The notes under the pieces were generated by a model that saw only the letters and a program-made list of their open reading frames with translations, had not been told where the DNA came from and searched no databases. From CPC320 sp002336405 (GTDB lineage: Bacteria; Pseudomonadota; Alphaproteobacteria; Rhodobacterales; Rhodobacteraceae), in NCBI GenBank assembly GCA_949372595.1, contig CASIAN010000014.1, positions 1 to 64,000 on the forward strand: 64,000 bases of DNA, given 5' to 3'. Numbering within the stretch: position 1 is the stretch's first letter; every line of letters begins with the position of its first letter. Positions 55,423 to 64,000 of the stretch are shown here, in pieces. A program made the translations under genes and the position numbers.

Positions 55423-56543
55423 ATGCGCATACGATTAGATAGCGGCCCATCCGAAATCGGCAGCGATTTCCACGCCCCAACCGAGATTATTTCCGCCCAA
55501 ACCACTGCTGAACTGTCGCCCGCACTAGCGCGGTTGGATAAAGCGCGCCACGACGGTTTTTGGCTGGCAGGATATACCAGCTATGAGCTGGGCTATCTGT
55601 TTGAGCCCGGGCTCTTGCCGCGCCTGCCCGCACAGCGCCGCCTGCCCTTGCTGCAATTTGGGGTCTATGACCAGCCCCGTCAGACTGCCCTCGCAACCGG
55701 CACCGCAGAATTAAGCCAGTTTACGCCACTTTGGGCCCCCGCGGCGTAGGAGGCCGCCTTTTCAGTTGTCCATGATTTCATCGCTGCGGGTGATATCTAT
55801 CAAGCAAATCTCACCTTTCCTCTAACGGCAAAAACCAAAAGCTGTTCACGGGCCCTGTACGCCGCTTTAGCCGCAGTGCAGCCGGTGCAATACGGAGCGT
55901 TGATGCTACAAGACGGGATGCCTGATATTTTATCGCGCGCGCCTGAATTATTTTTTGCACCGATACCCAGGGGCAAATACAAACGCGGCCAATGAAAGGT
56001 ACCCAACCGCGCCACAGCGACCCAGAAACAGATCGCGCGCGCCAAGACTTTCTTGCGACCGACCCCAAAAACCGCGCTGAAAACCTGATGATCGTCGATC
56101 TGTTGCGCAATGATATGTCGCGCGTCTGCCAGCCCGGATCGGTCAAAGTGCCCGACCTGTTCAACGTTGAAACCTATACCACGCTACACCAGATGACATC
56201 GCTGGTCGAAGGCCAGTTGCGGCCTGATAAAACCCTTTCAGCTCTATTTCGAGCGCTGTTTCCCTGTGGGTCGATCACCGGCGCACCCAAACTGCGAGCA
56301 ATGGAAATTCTGCGCGATCTCGAACCTTGGCCACGCGATATCTATTGCGGTGCAATCGGCTGGGCGGCCCCGGATGGGCGATCTGAATTTAACGTGGCGA
56401 TTCGCAGTTTAATGAGTGAGGAAGGTGAGGTTACGCTAAACCCCGGTGGCGGCGTGGTTTGGGACAGCACCCCGCCGACAGACGACGAGGAGGCGCTTTG
56501 GAACACCCGCTTTACCAACCTGCCCCGGACAGCATGCGCGTGA
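55423..56543 (+). pseudogene. pabB: Aminodeoxychorismate synthase component I, disrupted
   Basis: PabB converts chorismate to 4-amino-4-deoxychorismate in folate synthesis. The N-terminal part includes YTSYELGYLFEPGLLPRLP; the core includes DFIAAGDIYQANLTFPL, KNRAENLMIVDLLRNDMSRV and FPCGSITGAPKLRAMEIL, all well conserved. Two lesions break it: an in-frame TAG at 55747-55749 (between PAA and EAA) and a frameshift near 55985-55995, just before MKGTQPR. The product would be truncated at about 108 residues. Sequencing error cannot be excluded for one lesion but is less likely for both. It overlaps the pabC-like gene. Confidence 0.85.
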
Positions 56544-57152
56544 TTGAAACGCTGGGGTACCACCGGGATGAGGGCTGTCGTCATCTTGATTTGCACCTAG
56601 CCCGCTTGCAGCGCAGCGCGCAGGCACTGGAGTTCAGGATCGACCTCACAGCCATACGCACCCGTTTGCAATCCATAAAAAAGCGCAGCGCCACTCCGCT
56701 GTCGGCTTACCGTGGCGCAAGACAGTCACTTTGCGCTAAGCACTGTGTCCTTTCAAGACGAGACAAAGCCGTGGTCAGTGGCGATTGCGCCACTGCGCCT
56801 TGCCTCCGATGATCCATGGCTGCGTCATAAAACCACCTGGCGCGCAGTCTATGACGCTATGCGCGCCAAGCTGCCCGCCGGGGTGAGCGAATGGCTGTTT
56901 TTCAATGAACGCAACGAGCTTTTTGAGGGCACCATCACCAATATTTTCATCACCCAACCGAGCGGCAAAATTGTGACACCTGCCCTCAGTTGCGGCGTCT
57001 TGCCGGGGGTTTTTCGCCAGACACTGCTGACCAAGGGCCTGTGCACAGAACAAGTGATCACACGCCAAGATTTGGCCCAATGCCGGGCAATATCGGTCGG
57101 AAATTCGCTGCGTGGGGGGATTGGCGCGGTTCTATGTGATGTGAAAGCTTGA
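56534..57152 (+). pseudogene. pabC: Aminodeoxychorismate lyase-like class IV aminotransferase, frameshifted
   Basis: Begins MRVIETLGYHRDEGCRHLDLHLARLQ style and continues, after a +1 shift at about 56698-56704, as RLTVAQDSHFALSTVSFQDE and SEWLFFNERNELFEGTITNI, the class IV PLP fold with the GTITNIF segment. Removing one T near 56702 restores PLRLTV. It overlaps the pabB stop, as in pabB-pabC pairs. With the upstream pabB lesions the whole para-aminobenzoate branch looks inactive here. Confidence 0.8.
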
Positions 57153-57214
57153 CTTTCACCGCGCAGCACGGTGTACCGACGCGACACGAGATGACACCCA
57201 AGAGGACGAACGCC

Positions 57215-58990
57215 ATGCATGCTTTCCGCAGCCACACTTGCGCCGATTTGAACAAAACCCATGTCGATCAGACCGTGCGCCTGTCGGGATGGGTGCACAG
57301 AGTGCGCGACCATGGCGGCGTTTTGTTCATCGACCTGCGCGATCACTATGGCATGACGCAGGTGCTGTGCGATCCCGACAGCCCGGTCTTTTCTCAAGTT
57401 GAGTCCGTGCGCAGCGAATGGTGCATTCGGATCGACGGCAGCGTCAAAGCCCGCGACGAAAGCCTGATCAACTCCAAACTGTCCACCGGCGAAATCGAAG
57501 TTTATATTCGGGATATCGAGGTGTTGGGTGATGCGGCCGAATTGCCACTGATGGTGTTTGGCGATCAGGATTATCCCGAAGAAACCCGCCTGCGTTATCG
57601 ATATCTGGATCTGCGGCGCGAAAAACTGCAGCGCAATATGATACTGCGCTCGGATGTGGTTGCCTCGATCCGCAAACGTATGTGGGATTTGGATTTTCGC
57701 GAATATCAAACGCCGATCATCACCGCATCAAGCCCCGAGGGCGCACGCGACTTTCTCGTGCCTTCACGCCAACACCCCGGAAAGTTCTATGCGCTTCCGC
57801 AAGCCCCCCAGCAGTTCAAACAGCTGATTATGGTCTCGGGCTTTGATAAATATTTCCAAATCGCCCCCTGTTTTCGCGACGAAGACCCCCGCGCCGATCG
57901 CTCGCCCACCGATTTCTATCAGCTCGACCTCGAGATGTCTTTTGTGGAACAACAAGACGTGTTCGACACCATCCAACCAGTGGTTGGCGGTATTTTCGAA
58001 GAGTTTGGTGGTGGCCGCAAAGTTGATCAAACCTGGGAACAGATCTCGTATAAAGACGCCGCACTTTGGTATGGCACTGACAAACCCGACCTGCGCAACC
58101 CGCTGAAAATGCAGCGCGTCAGCGACCATTTTCGCGATTCGGGTTTTGCCATCTTTGCCAAGCTGCTTGAGCAGGAGGGCACTGAGATCCGCGCCATCCC
58201 CGCGCCAACAGGCGGCAGCCGTAAATTCTGTGACCGGATGAATGCCTTTGCACAAAAAGAAGGTCTGCCCGGCATGGGTTATATCTTCTGGCGCGAAAGC
58301 GACGGCGAAATGGAAGCAGCCGGCCCTCTGGCAAAAAATATTGGACCAGAGCGCACAGAAGCCATCCGCCAGCAATTGCGGCTGGGCGTTGGCGATGCAG
58401 CATTTTTCTTGGGCGGCAAACCTGCGGCCTTTGAAAAAGTGGCCGGCAAGGCCCGTGTCGCGATTGGGGATGCATTAAAACTGACGGACCAAGACCGCTT
58501 TGCCTTTGCCTGGATTGTCGACTTTCCGATGTATGAGGCCGATGAGGAAACTGGCAAAATCGATTTTAGCCACAACCCGTTCTCAATGCCGCAGGGCGGT
58601 TTGGCGGCACTGGAAGCAGATCCACTCAGCGTCTTGGGGTACCAGTACGATTTGGCTTGCAATGGCTATGAGCTGATTTCCGGCGCAATCCGAAACCACA
58701 AGCCGGAAATTATGTTCAAGGCATTCGAGCTTGCGGGATATGGCGCCGACGAGGTCACCAAGCGCTTTGGCGGCATGGTCAATGCGTTCAAATACGGGGC
58801 CCCACCCCATGGAGGCTGCGCGGCGGGCATCGACCGGATCGTAATGCTGCTGGCCGATGAGGCCAACATTCGCGAAGTGATTATGTTCCCGATGAACCAG
58901 AGAGCCGAAGACCTGATGATGGCTGCACCATCTGAACCGATGGCAGACCAGCTGATGGAATTGGGTCTGCGAGTGATCCCACAGGACTGA
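57215..58990 (+). CDS. aspS: Aspartyl-tRNA synthetase
   Basis: A 591-residue class IIb synthetase. The N-terminal OB-fold anticodon domain includes VRLSGWVHRVRDHGGVLFID, motif 2 is CFRDEDPRADRSPTDFYQLD, the bacterial GAD insertion follows, and the class II motif 3 appears as GAPPHGGCAAGIDRIVMLL. The start at 57215 (MHAFRSHTCADLN) is the family norm; AGAGG lies upstream at a long spacing, and an in-frame ATG at 57191 is possible. Confidence 0.96.
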   Translation: MHAFRSHTCADLNKTHVDQTVRLSGWVHRVRDHGGVLFIDLRDHYGMTQVLCDPDSPVFSQVESVRSEWCIRIDGSVKARDESLINSKLSTGEIEVYIRDIEVLGDAAELPLMVFGDQDYPEETRLRYRYLDLRREKLQRNMILRSDVVASIRKRMWDLDFREYQTPIITASSPEGARDFLVPSRQHPGKFYALPQAPQQFKQLIMVSGFDKYFQIAPCFRDEDPRADRSPTDFYQLDLEMSFVEQQDVFDTIQPVVGGIFEEFGGGRKVDQTWEQISYKDAALWYGTDKPDLRNPLKMQRVSDHFRDSGFAIFAKLLEQEGTEIRAIPAPTGGSRKFCDRMNAFAQKEGLPGMGYIFWRESDGEMEAAGPLAKNIGPERTEAIRQQLRLGVGDAAFFLGGKPAAFEKVAGKARVAIGDALKLTDQDRFAFAWIVDFPMYEADEETGKIDFSHNPFSMPQGGLAALEADPLSVLGYQYDLACNGYELISGAIRNHKPEIMFKAFELAGYGADEVTKRFGGMVNAFKYGAPPHGGCAAGIDRIVMLLADEANIREVIMFPMNQRAEDLMMAAPSEPMADQLMELGLRVIPQD

Positions 58991-59113
58991 TCCAAGCATG
59001 CGCGCCCTTTTGAGGCGCCGGCCCTCAATAAGCCTGCAAATGATGCGCACCCCCAGAGTTCGGCTTTGACATAGCCAACCGGACGGTTATGCTGGCGCAA
59101 AAGGATAGCGCTT

Positions 59114-59848
59114 ATGCCAACCCTGCCAGTCCTTGCCCTGCCAGTCCTTGGCCCTCAGGTTGCAGATTGGACCGCCCCGAGCGCACCCAAGGGAGAGATC
59201 CTGTCAGGGCAGTATTGCCGGCTGGTGCCCTTGCAGGCAGAAGACCACGCAGCGCTTTTGTTCAACACCTACGAAGGGCACAGCGCGCTTTGGCATTATA
59301 TGCCCTACGGACCGTTTTCGTCGGCCGCGCAATATCACCGCTGGGTACGACAAACCGTTGAAAATAAAACGCATCTTTTCTATGCCATCTATGATCTGGA
59401 TGCGAACATGTTTGGCGGTGTCGCCAGCTATCTGCGGATCAAACCCGAAGCAGGTTCAATCGAGATAGGCCATATCAATTTTGCGCCTCAGCTTCAGCGC
59501 AGCCGCGCCGCAACCGAGGCACTTTATCTTATGATGCGCTGGGCCTTTTCAGCAGGATACCGACGGCTTGAATGGAAATGTGACGCCTGCAACAGCGCCT
59601 CACGGCGGGCCGCGCAAAGGCTGGGATTAAGCTTTGAAGGTATTTTTCGGCAAGCATCAGTTGTGAAAGGTCGCAATCGCGATACGGCGTGGTTTGCGGC
59701 AATCGACGCAGAATGGTCAGCGCTGGACCAAGCATTTTCAGTCTGGTTATCGCCAAGAAACTTTGCACCAGACCAGACCCAAAAAGAGCGCCTTTCTGAC
59801 CTGACACGTCTGGTGCGGGCCAGTGGTGATCCATCTCTGCCGCGGTGA
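59114..59848 (+). CDS. GNAT-family acetyltransferase (RimJ/RimL type)
   Basis: A 244-residue acetyltransferase of the RimJ/RimL-like group. It shows the opening LSGQYCRLVPLQAEDHAALL, then GHINFAPQLQRSRAATEALY with the acetyl-CoA loop and CNSASRRAAQRLGLSFEG, the typical end of the fold. Substrate is unknown; relatives acetylate protein N-termini or small molecules. AGGA precedes the ATG. A perfect 15-base tandem duplication near the start encodes LPVLA and LPVLG. Confidence 0.88.
   Translation: MPTLPVLALPVLGPQVADWTAPSAPKGEILSGQYCRLVPLQAEDHAALLFNTYEGHSALWHYMPYGPFSSAAQYHRWVRQTVENKTHLFYAIYDLDANMFGGVASYLRIKPEAGSIEIGHINFAPQLQRSRAATEALYLMMRWAFSAGYRRLEWKCDACNSASRRAAQRLGLSFEGIFRQASVVKGRNRDTAWFAAIDAEWSALDQAFSVWLSPRNFAPDQTQKERLSDLTRLVRASGDPSLPR
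59121..59150. repeat. 15-base perfect tandem duplication inside GNAT gene
   Basis: CCCTGCCAGTCCTTG occurs twice in direct succession at 59121 and 59136. Being 15 bases it keeps the frame and repeats five residues. Confidence 0.97.
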
Positions 59849-60568
59849 TTAAATCGCCGTGCGAGCGACCAGACGATCTTGCACCAAACCTGCGACACAA
59901 GCCAATTCTAATGTCAATTGACGCTGCTGCGCATGCGCCGCACCAAGCCGTTCAGTCGCATCGAGCAGAGCGGCATCAGACGCGCTGCGTGCCACCCCGC
60001 GCAAGAACAATGTCAGGTATTCGACCTGCTGCGCAGCGGTATCTTTTTCAATGACTTCGGCCGCATGCGCCATATCCTCTTGAAACGCGATTAGGTCCGG
60101 TTCCACGGTTTCGCTGGAAACAGTCCGGACGATATCTTTGCCCACATAGTCTTTTGGCATTAAAGAAAGAATGGTTTCTTGAAATACCGCGAGACTTATT
60201 AAAGGCTTGGCAAAAAATCCATCAGCGCCAGCGGCAAGCGCCACAGATTCGCCAAAACTATCGCCACTAATTGCCAGCACGATCCCAACCCGTGGCGAGG
60301 CGGCGTTGAGTTCTTCGATTAGCTCGGCTCCGTTGCCATCAGGCAAACCAAGATCAATAATCACCACCGAAGGGCGGTACACCTGAAGATGGCGTCGCGC
60401 AGACCGCAGGCAATCAGCCCGACGAATCCGCGCGCCACTTCGCAGGCACAAAAGGCGAATTCCCTCACAGGCAAACTTGCTGTCCTCAACCACTAGAACC
60501 GTCAGCCCGAATAACGGACGGTCGCTGCGTAAATACTGTGGCAACGCATTTTGCGTTAGATCATCCAT
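59849..60568 (-). CDS. Response regulator with uncharacterised helical C-terminal domain
   Basis: A 239-residue protein. Residues 18-135 form a receiver: VLVVEDSKFACEGIRLLCL, phosphoacceptor Asp in VVIIDLGLPDGNG, and lysine in GFFAKPLISL. The last 100 or so residues are helical and rich in alanine, leucine and acidic residues, without a helix-turn-helix, GGDEF, EAL, HATPase or CheB-like motif that I can see. Output is therefore probably by protein contact. AGGAG precedes the ATG. No histidine kinase is adjacent. Confidence 0.83.
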   Translation of the reverse strand: MDDLTQNALPQYLRSDRPLFGLTVLVVEDSKFACEGIRLLCLRSGARIRRADCLRSARRHLQVYRPSVVIIDLGLPDGNGAELIEELNAASPRVGIVLAISGDSFGESVALAAGADGFFAKPLISLAVFQETILSLMPKDYVGKDIVRTVSSETVEPDLIAFQEDMAHAAEVIEKDTAAQQVEYLTLFLRGVARSASDAALLDATERLGAAHAQQRQLTLELACVAGLVQDRLVARTAI

Positions 60569-60731
60569 AATCTCATCTCCTTTTGTTGGTCGGCCCACTT
60601 TGCACCGAGCAGCCTAACAAGCGATTAATGCCGCGCTGCGACTGCCCACCTCTTGCACAGAGCCCCAACAGGCGACATAGAGTGAGGCCGATAGTGCTTG
60701 ATTCAGCGCGCCCGACACACAGGAGTTTGGA

Positions 60732-61136
60732 ATGATTGGTCGCTTAAACCATGTTGCAATTGCCGTCCCGGACCTTGCGGCGGCCATTGCGCAATATCGC
60801 GACACTCTTGGTGCCGAGGTGGGACCACCACAGGATGAGCCCGACCACGGTGTGACGGTGGTGTTTATCGCGTTGCCGAATACAAAAATTGAATTGCTCT
60901 ATCCGCTTGGACAAGACAGCCCCATCACAGGGTTTTTGGAAAAAAATCCAGCAGGCGGCATACATCACATGTGCTATGAGGTGCCCGACATTATTGCGGC
61001 CCGCGATAAACTTCTAAGTGCTGGCGCACGGGTTTTGGGCAATGGCACACCAAAAATTGGCGCCCATGGCAAACCAGTTCTGTTTTTGCACCCCAAAGAT
61101 TTCAACGGCTGCTTGATTGAGCTTGAGCAAACCTAA
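60732..61136 (+). CDS. mce: Methylmalonyl-CoA epimerase
   Basis: A 134-residue VOC-fold enzyme interconverting the epimers of methylmalonyl-CoA in propionyl-CoA use. The metal ligands are visible in RLNHVAIAVPDL, the central IELLYPLG and GGIHHMCYEVPDI, ending with LIELEQ. AGGAG precedes the ATG. It is followed by the DUF1467 gene, a pairing typical of Rhodobacteraceae, and fits the cobO gene since the mutase needs B12. Confidence 0.93.
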   Translation: MIGRLNHVAIAVPDLAAAIAQYRDTLGAEVGPPQDEPDHGVTVVFIALPNTKIELLYPLGQDSPITGFLEKNPAGGIHHMCYEVPDIIAARDKLLSAGARVLGNGTPKIGAHGKPVLFLHPKDFNGCLIELEQT

Positions 61137-61214
61137 ACCTCGCCCTTTTAAAAACTTGGACTACGTTTGTGGTGCCATCACAGCGCCACGCGCCACGCCT
61201 AGCTAGGATCTTAA

Positions 61215-61508
61215 ATGTCGATCATCTCTGCCATCGTCTTATTTGCCATCGTCTGGTTCATGGTATTTTTTATCGCCCTGCCAATCCGGCTGAAAACCCA
61301 AGGCGATGTCGGCGAGATCGTGCCCGGCACCCATGCTGGGGCCCCCGCCGAACATCAGCTGAAAAAAAAGGCCTGGATCACAACTTTTGTGGCCTTTGTT
61401 TTATGGGTTGGTTTTGTCGCCGTCATTGTCTCAGGAAAATTGACGGTGCGCGATCTGGATATGTTTAATCGGATGGGACCGGCGACAGTTGGTGAAACAG
61501 ATGGGTAA
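61215..61508 (+). CDS. DUF1467 family membrane protein
   Basis: A 97-residue protein with two membrane segments (AIVLFAIVWFMVFFIALPI and TFVAFVLWVGFVAVIVS) and a conserved loop TQGDVGEIVPGTHAGAPAEH. Function unknown. It follows mce in the same direction and its 3' end overlaps the end of the convergent EI24-type gene by 44 bases. Confidence 0.88.
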   Translation: MSIISAIVLFAIVWFMVFFIALPIRLKTQGDVGEIVPGTHAGAPAEHQLKKKAWITTFVAFVLWVGFVAVIVSGKLTVRDLDMFNRMGPATVGETDG

Positions 61509-62163
61509 AGGTTGCAACGGCGAGAATCGGGATAACCAGATTAACCAACGGCATAGATAGTGGCACCGCCACCAGCGTTCCAGCCAGCCAGATTTTCCCC
61601 GTATGACGCCTGCGCAGGGCTTTCGCCTCAGCCCACCCAAGCCGGCGCGTGGCGACCAATTGAAAATATTCTCGCCCTAGAAGAAAGCCATTCATACCCC
61701 AAAAAATAAATGGAGCCACGGGAAAAAACAACGCATAAAGCAACAGCGCAACAAGATTGGCCGCCAATAGCACCAACAAGAAATTCAGCATATCAAAAAG
61801 GGCCTGACCCAGAGGTATCCCAGTGACCACCGGCAAATTAGGATAATGCTTATCCTCAACCGCTTGCACCACCCGCTCCAAGAAAAGCGAAATAATCGCG
61901 CTCGCAACTGGCATCATTAAAAACACCGACAACACCAGCATGGCCAGCACAGAGGCCCAACTCATCACATCAGACGCCCAACTTACCGGTCCAATCAACG
62001 GGAGAGAGGCCTCTGGCCCAAAACTCCAGTTGATCAGGGTAAAGACCCCCAGCGTCGCGCCCACCAGAAATAACACGCTCAGGCCAATGCCTAATAACAG
62101 CACCTGACGAAACCGCTGGTCACCAATTTGCCGCAGCGCCTTGACGATGCTCGACAGGATCAT
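61465..62163 (-). CDS. EI24 domain membrane protein (CysZ-like)
   Basis: A 232-residue protein with about four membrane segments and the EI24/CysZ-type layout, including FLERVVQAVEDKHYP and PFIFWGMNGFLLGREYFQLV. CysZ transports sulfate in other bacteria; for this branch transport specificity is not established. Its ATG overlaps the nitroreductase stop by four bases, so they form an operon. Confidence 0.85.
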   Translation of the reverse strand: MILSSIVKALRQIGDQRFRQVLLLGIGLSVLFLVGATLGVFTLINWSFGPEASLPLIGPVSWASDVMSWASVLAMLVLSVFLMMPVASAIISLFLERVVQAVEDKHYPNLPVVTGIPLGQALFDMLNFLLVLLAANLVALLLYALFFPVAPFIFWGMNGFLLGREYFQLVATRRLGWAEAKALRRRHTGKIWLAGTLVAVPLSMPLVNLVIPILAVATFTHLFHQLSPVPSD

Positions 62164-62738
62164 TCTGCCATCCATGTGGTAACCGCATCGATATCCGGGC
62201 GCGGTCGTTCTGGCGGCATGGTGGTGCGTGTGCCGATATAAATCAGACCGGCAACACGCTCTTGCCCGTTAAGTCCAAACCCGTGCTCAACAAAATCACG
62301 GTCGTGCGCCAGCCAACCAGACAGCCACCCGGCCCCCCAACCGGCTGCTAATGCGGCATTAACCAGCCCAAGACAGACCGCACCGGCCGAATACGTCTGC
62401 TCAATCGCGGGAATACGCGCGGTAGAGCGGCGTATTTCGACCACTGCGACCGCAAGATTGCCAAGATCAAACTGGCGCCGAGCTTTTGCGATTTGCGCCG
62501 CCTCCATCTGGCTGGCGACCGCCCGTGCCTCGGCCAGATCGGCAAGCCGCTCTAGGGCCGGTTTTTGCAACACAATGAACCTCCAAGGCTCAAGCTTTCC
62601 GTGATCAGGGCAGCGCGCAGCCGCCGTCAAAAGCGTCGTAAGCTCGGCCTTATCCGGCACCGGCAAAACCAGTGTTTTCACCGGATGGGAGCGCCGCGTG
62701 AACAAAAATTCCAAAACAACAGGGTTCGATACGGACAT
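62160..62738 (-). CDS. Nitroreductase family protein
   Basis: A 192-residue FMN-dependent oxidoreductase of the nitroreductase fold. The FMN-binding stretch RRSHPVKTLVLPVPDKAEL and RCPDHGKLEPWRFIVLQ opens the protein, and GWGAGWLSGWLAHD is the typical late segment. Natural substrate unknown. GGAG lies before the chosen ATG. It is first in an operon with the EI24-type gene. Confidence 0.9.
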   Translation of the reverse strand: MSVSNPVVLEFLFTRRSHPVKTLVLPVPDKAELTTLLTAAARCPDHGKLEPWRFIVLQKPALERLADLAEARAVASQMEAAQIAKARRQFDLGNLAVAVVEIRRSTARIPAIEQTYSAGAVCLGLVNAALAAGWGAGWLSGWLAHDRDFVEHGFGLNGQERVAGLIYIGTRTTMPPERPRPDIDAVTTWMAE

Positions 62739-62954
62739 TGAAATCTCCACAACAAAAATAACTACCTCTGATCTCTATGCCGAAGAATAATAGCAAGGGC
62801 AATTCCCGAGCGCCTGCAAAATATTGCCTGACCACCCGGGCATTAATAAAGGGCCAGACACGCGGCGCCCCAATCTCCGCCATCTCACAACACAACCTCT
62901 CGCACAAATTTATGTACCCCGTGCAGACCAGTCATTATGAGATGGTGGGACGGC

Positions 62955-63239
62955 TCAGGACTGGGTATCTGAGGACTGGGTATCTGAAGTCAGGGCACCT
63001 GAAGGCAGGGCATCGCTACGCGAATAGACCCCTTCCGGCAAAGAGATGGCTGCACCAAGATCTCGCATCTGAGCGATCGACAGGGTAATTTTCTGTATCT
63101 GGTTCAGTCTTGTATCATACTGCTCAACTGTAATGCACTCTTCAAAACCGTTGACCACCACATCCTCTTGCAGTGGCACCTGCCCCTCATCAACAAGAGT
63201 AATCACGGTTGAATCAAATTCATGCTCAATGGTGAACAT
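62955..63239 (-). CDS. Small unknown acidic protein
   Basis: A 94-residue acidic protein beginning MFTIEHEFDSTVITLVDEG and containing FEECITVEQYDTRLNQIQKI; no signal, membrane segment or known domain. The frame is well composed up to about residue 75, after which a tail is built from a 15-base tandem duplication giving SDTQS twice. I do not recognise a function. Confidence 0.72.
   Translation of the reverse strand: MFTIEHEFDSTVITLVDEGQVPLQEDVVVNGFEECITVEQYDTRLNQIQKITLSIAQMRDLGAAISLPEGVYSRSDALPSGALTSDTQSSDTQS
62958..63017. repeat. 15-base tandem repeat at the 3' end of a small gene
   Basis: GGACTGGGTATCTGA occurs perfectly at 62958 and 62973, followed by two degenerate copies (AGTCAGGGCACCTGA and one more). 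Read on the minus strand it encodes the protein's last residues, including SDTQS twice. Confidence 0.92.
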
Positions 63240-63366
63240 TGTCTATTTCCTTTGCCTAATTGACACTTACTTACTAGAGATATGCGCGACAGGCCGCTAG
63301 CATGGTCAGTGTAGCAAAAACCAAAAAAGAGGCAAAAGCCAATTCTCGAAAAAGGAGGCCTATTTG

Positions 63367-64000
63367 ATGTTGCGGCCACTTTGCACCTGCGTTTTTATGA
63401 TTGCAGGGTGCAGTTCTGTTCCACCCAACTCGCCCTCTATCGAGACCGACGCCCCCGTCGCCCAGACAGCTTTGCCTGAAAGCGCAGCAGCACTGCCTTT
63501 GACAGCACTGGCAGTGCAACGGGCGCTGGACAGGTTTGAAACCATCGTAAACCGGGTAAAACCCGTCGCCGAGCAAAGCTGCCGAAATCGCGCGCCCAAA
63601 TTAAACTGTCAATTTACAATCCTGCTTGATACGCGTCTTAACCAGCCGCCAAATGCATTTCAGACACTCGAAAAAGACGACCAGCCAGTGATTGTTTTCA
63701 CCCTGTCGATGCTATTGTCAGCCCAAAATGACGACGAACTGGCGTTTATTTTGGGCCACGAAAGCGCCCACCACATCCAGGGCCATTTACTCAAAAAACA
63801 GCAAAATGCGCTTGCAGGAGCATTGCTTTTTGGCAGGCTTACCAGCCTAGCCGGAGGGCCGCCGATCACAGTCAGAACCGCGCAAGATATTGGTACTTTC
63901 ATGGGGGGGCGCACCTATTCAAAAAAATTCGAACTGCAAGCAGACGCCCTTGGCACCCAGATCACCCATGCAGCCGGCTATGATCCGGTGCGGGGCGCCA
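63367..64000 (+). CDS. M48-family metalloprotease lipoprotein, partial
   Basis: The frame starts at ATG 63367, after AGGAGG, and runs off the end of the window with 211 codons seen. A lipoprotein signal (FMIAGC, Cys15) indicates membrane anchoring. The zinc motif HESAH lies at residues 131-135 and the third ligand at Glu189 in KKFELQADALG, the M48 (BepA/Oma1-like) arrangement. It probably acts in periplasmic protein quality control. Confidence 0.88.
   Translation, partial: MLRPLCTCVFMIAGCSSVPPNSPSIETDAPVAQTALPESAAALPLTALAVQRALDRFETIVNRVKPVAEQSCRNRAPKLNCQFTILLDTRLNQPPNAFQTLEKDDQPVIVFTLSMLLSAQNDDELAFILGHESAHHIQGHLLKKQQNALAGALLFGRLTSLAGGPPITVRTAQDIGTFMGGRTYSKKFELQADALGTQITHAAGYDPVRGA

Overview
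The window looks like the chromosome of a marine alphaproteobacterium of the Rhodobacteraceae (Roseobacter group). The evidence is the petP-petR regulator pair, the dxs-ispA-xseB-histone-deacetylase-like cluster, a methylmalonyl-CoA epimerase followed by a DUF1467 protein, an imelysin/di-heme oxidase iron locus, ectoine hydrolase, and polyamine transport and breakdown. Base composition is moderate in G+C. The assignment comes from gene content and recognised protein motifs; no database search was possible.

Layout. 0.3-5.7 kb: an iron-related operon (unknown 163-aa protein, imelysin, di-heme thiol-oxidoreductase-like protein, second imelysin, DUF1513 protein). 5.7-9.0 kb: a decayed zone in which an IS3-family relic sits exactly between the tail of a histidine kinase gene and the beheaded remnant of a sugar-binding protein gene. 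9.3-19.7 kb: housekeeping genes (class II aldolase-like, methyltransferase, SDR/epimerase, isoprenoid precursor genes dxs and ispA, xseB, deacetylase, petR/petP, ilvE, GNAT, cobO). 19.9-27.5 kb: a four-gene polyamine-type ABC importer divergent from ectoine hydrolase (doeA) and an ArgE-type deacetylase. 27.6-35.3 kb: a polyamine module (SpuC-like aminotransferase, GntR regulator, PotFGHI importer, PuuB-like FAD oxidase) with two matching palindromes that are probably GntR operators. 35.4-36.2 kb: a second iron/heme locus with a tiny unknown protein translationally coupled to hemP, then a paralogue of the 163-aa protein from the first iron operon. 36.3-49.1 kb: DMT transporter, msrA/msrB, an orphan HyuA-type hydantoinase, queG, GST, mtgA, gltB/gltD. 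49.4-57.2 kb: uppP, an unknown gene interrupted by three in-frame stops, a zincin-like small exported protein, carB, and broken pabB and pabC. 57.2-64 kb: aspS, GNAT, an atypical response regulator, mce, DUF1467, EI24-type membrane protein, nitroreductase, a small unknown protein, and the start of an M48 lipoprotein protease that runs off the window.

Most notable observations: dxs appears to lack a canonical start codon, because an ideal Shine-Dalgarno sequence precedes ATC in the correct frame; pabB and pabC, for para-aminobenzoate synthesis, both carry disabling lesions; a likely GntR regulon for polyamines can be read from two palindromes; two iron loci share an undescribed cysteine-containing protein family and a similar upstream sequence; and a Pot-type transporter with enlarged permeases is paired with ectoine hydrolase. 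No rRNA, tRNA or CRISPR array was recognised.
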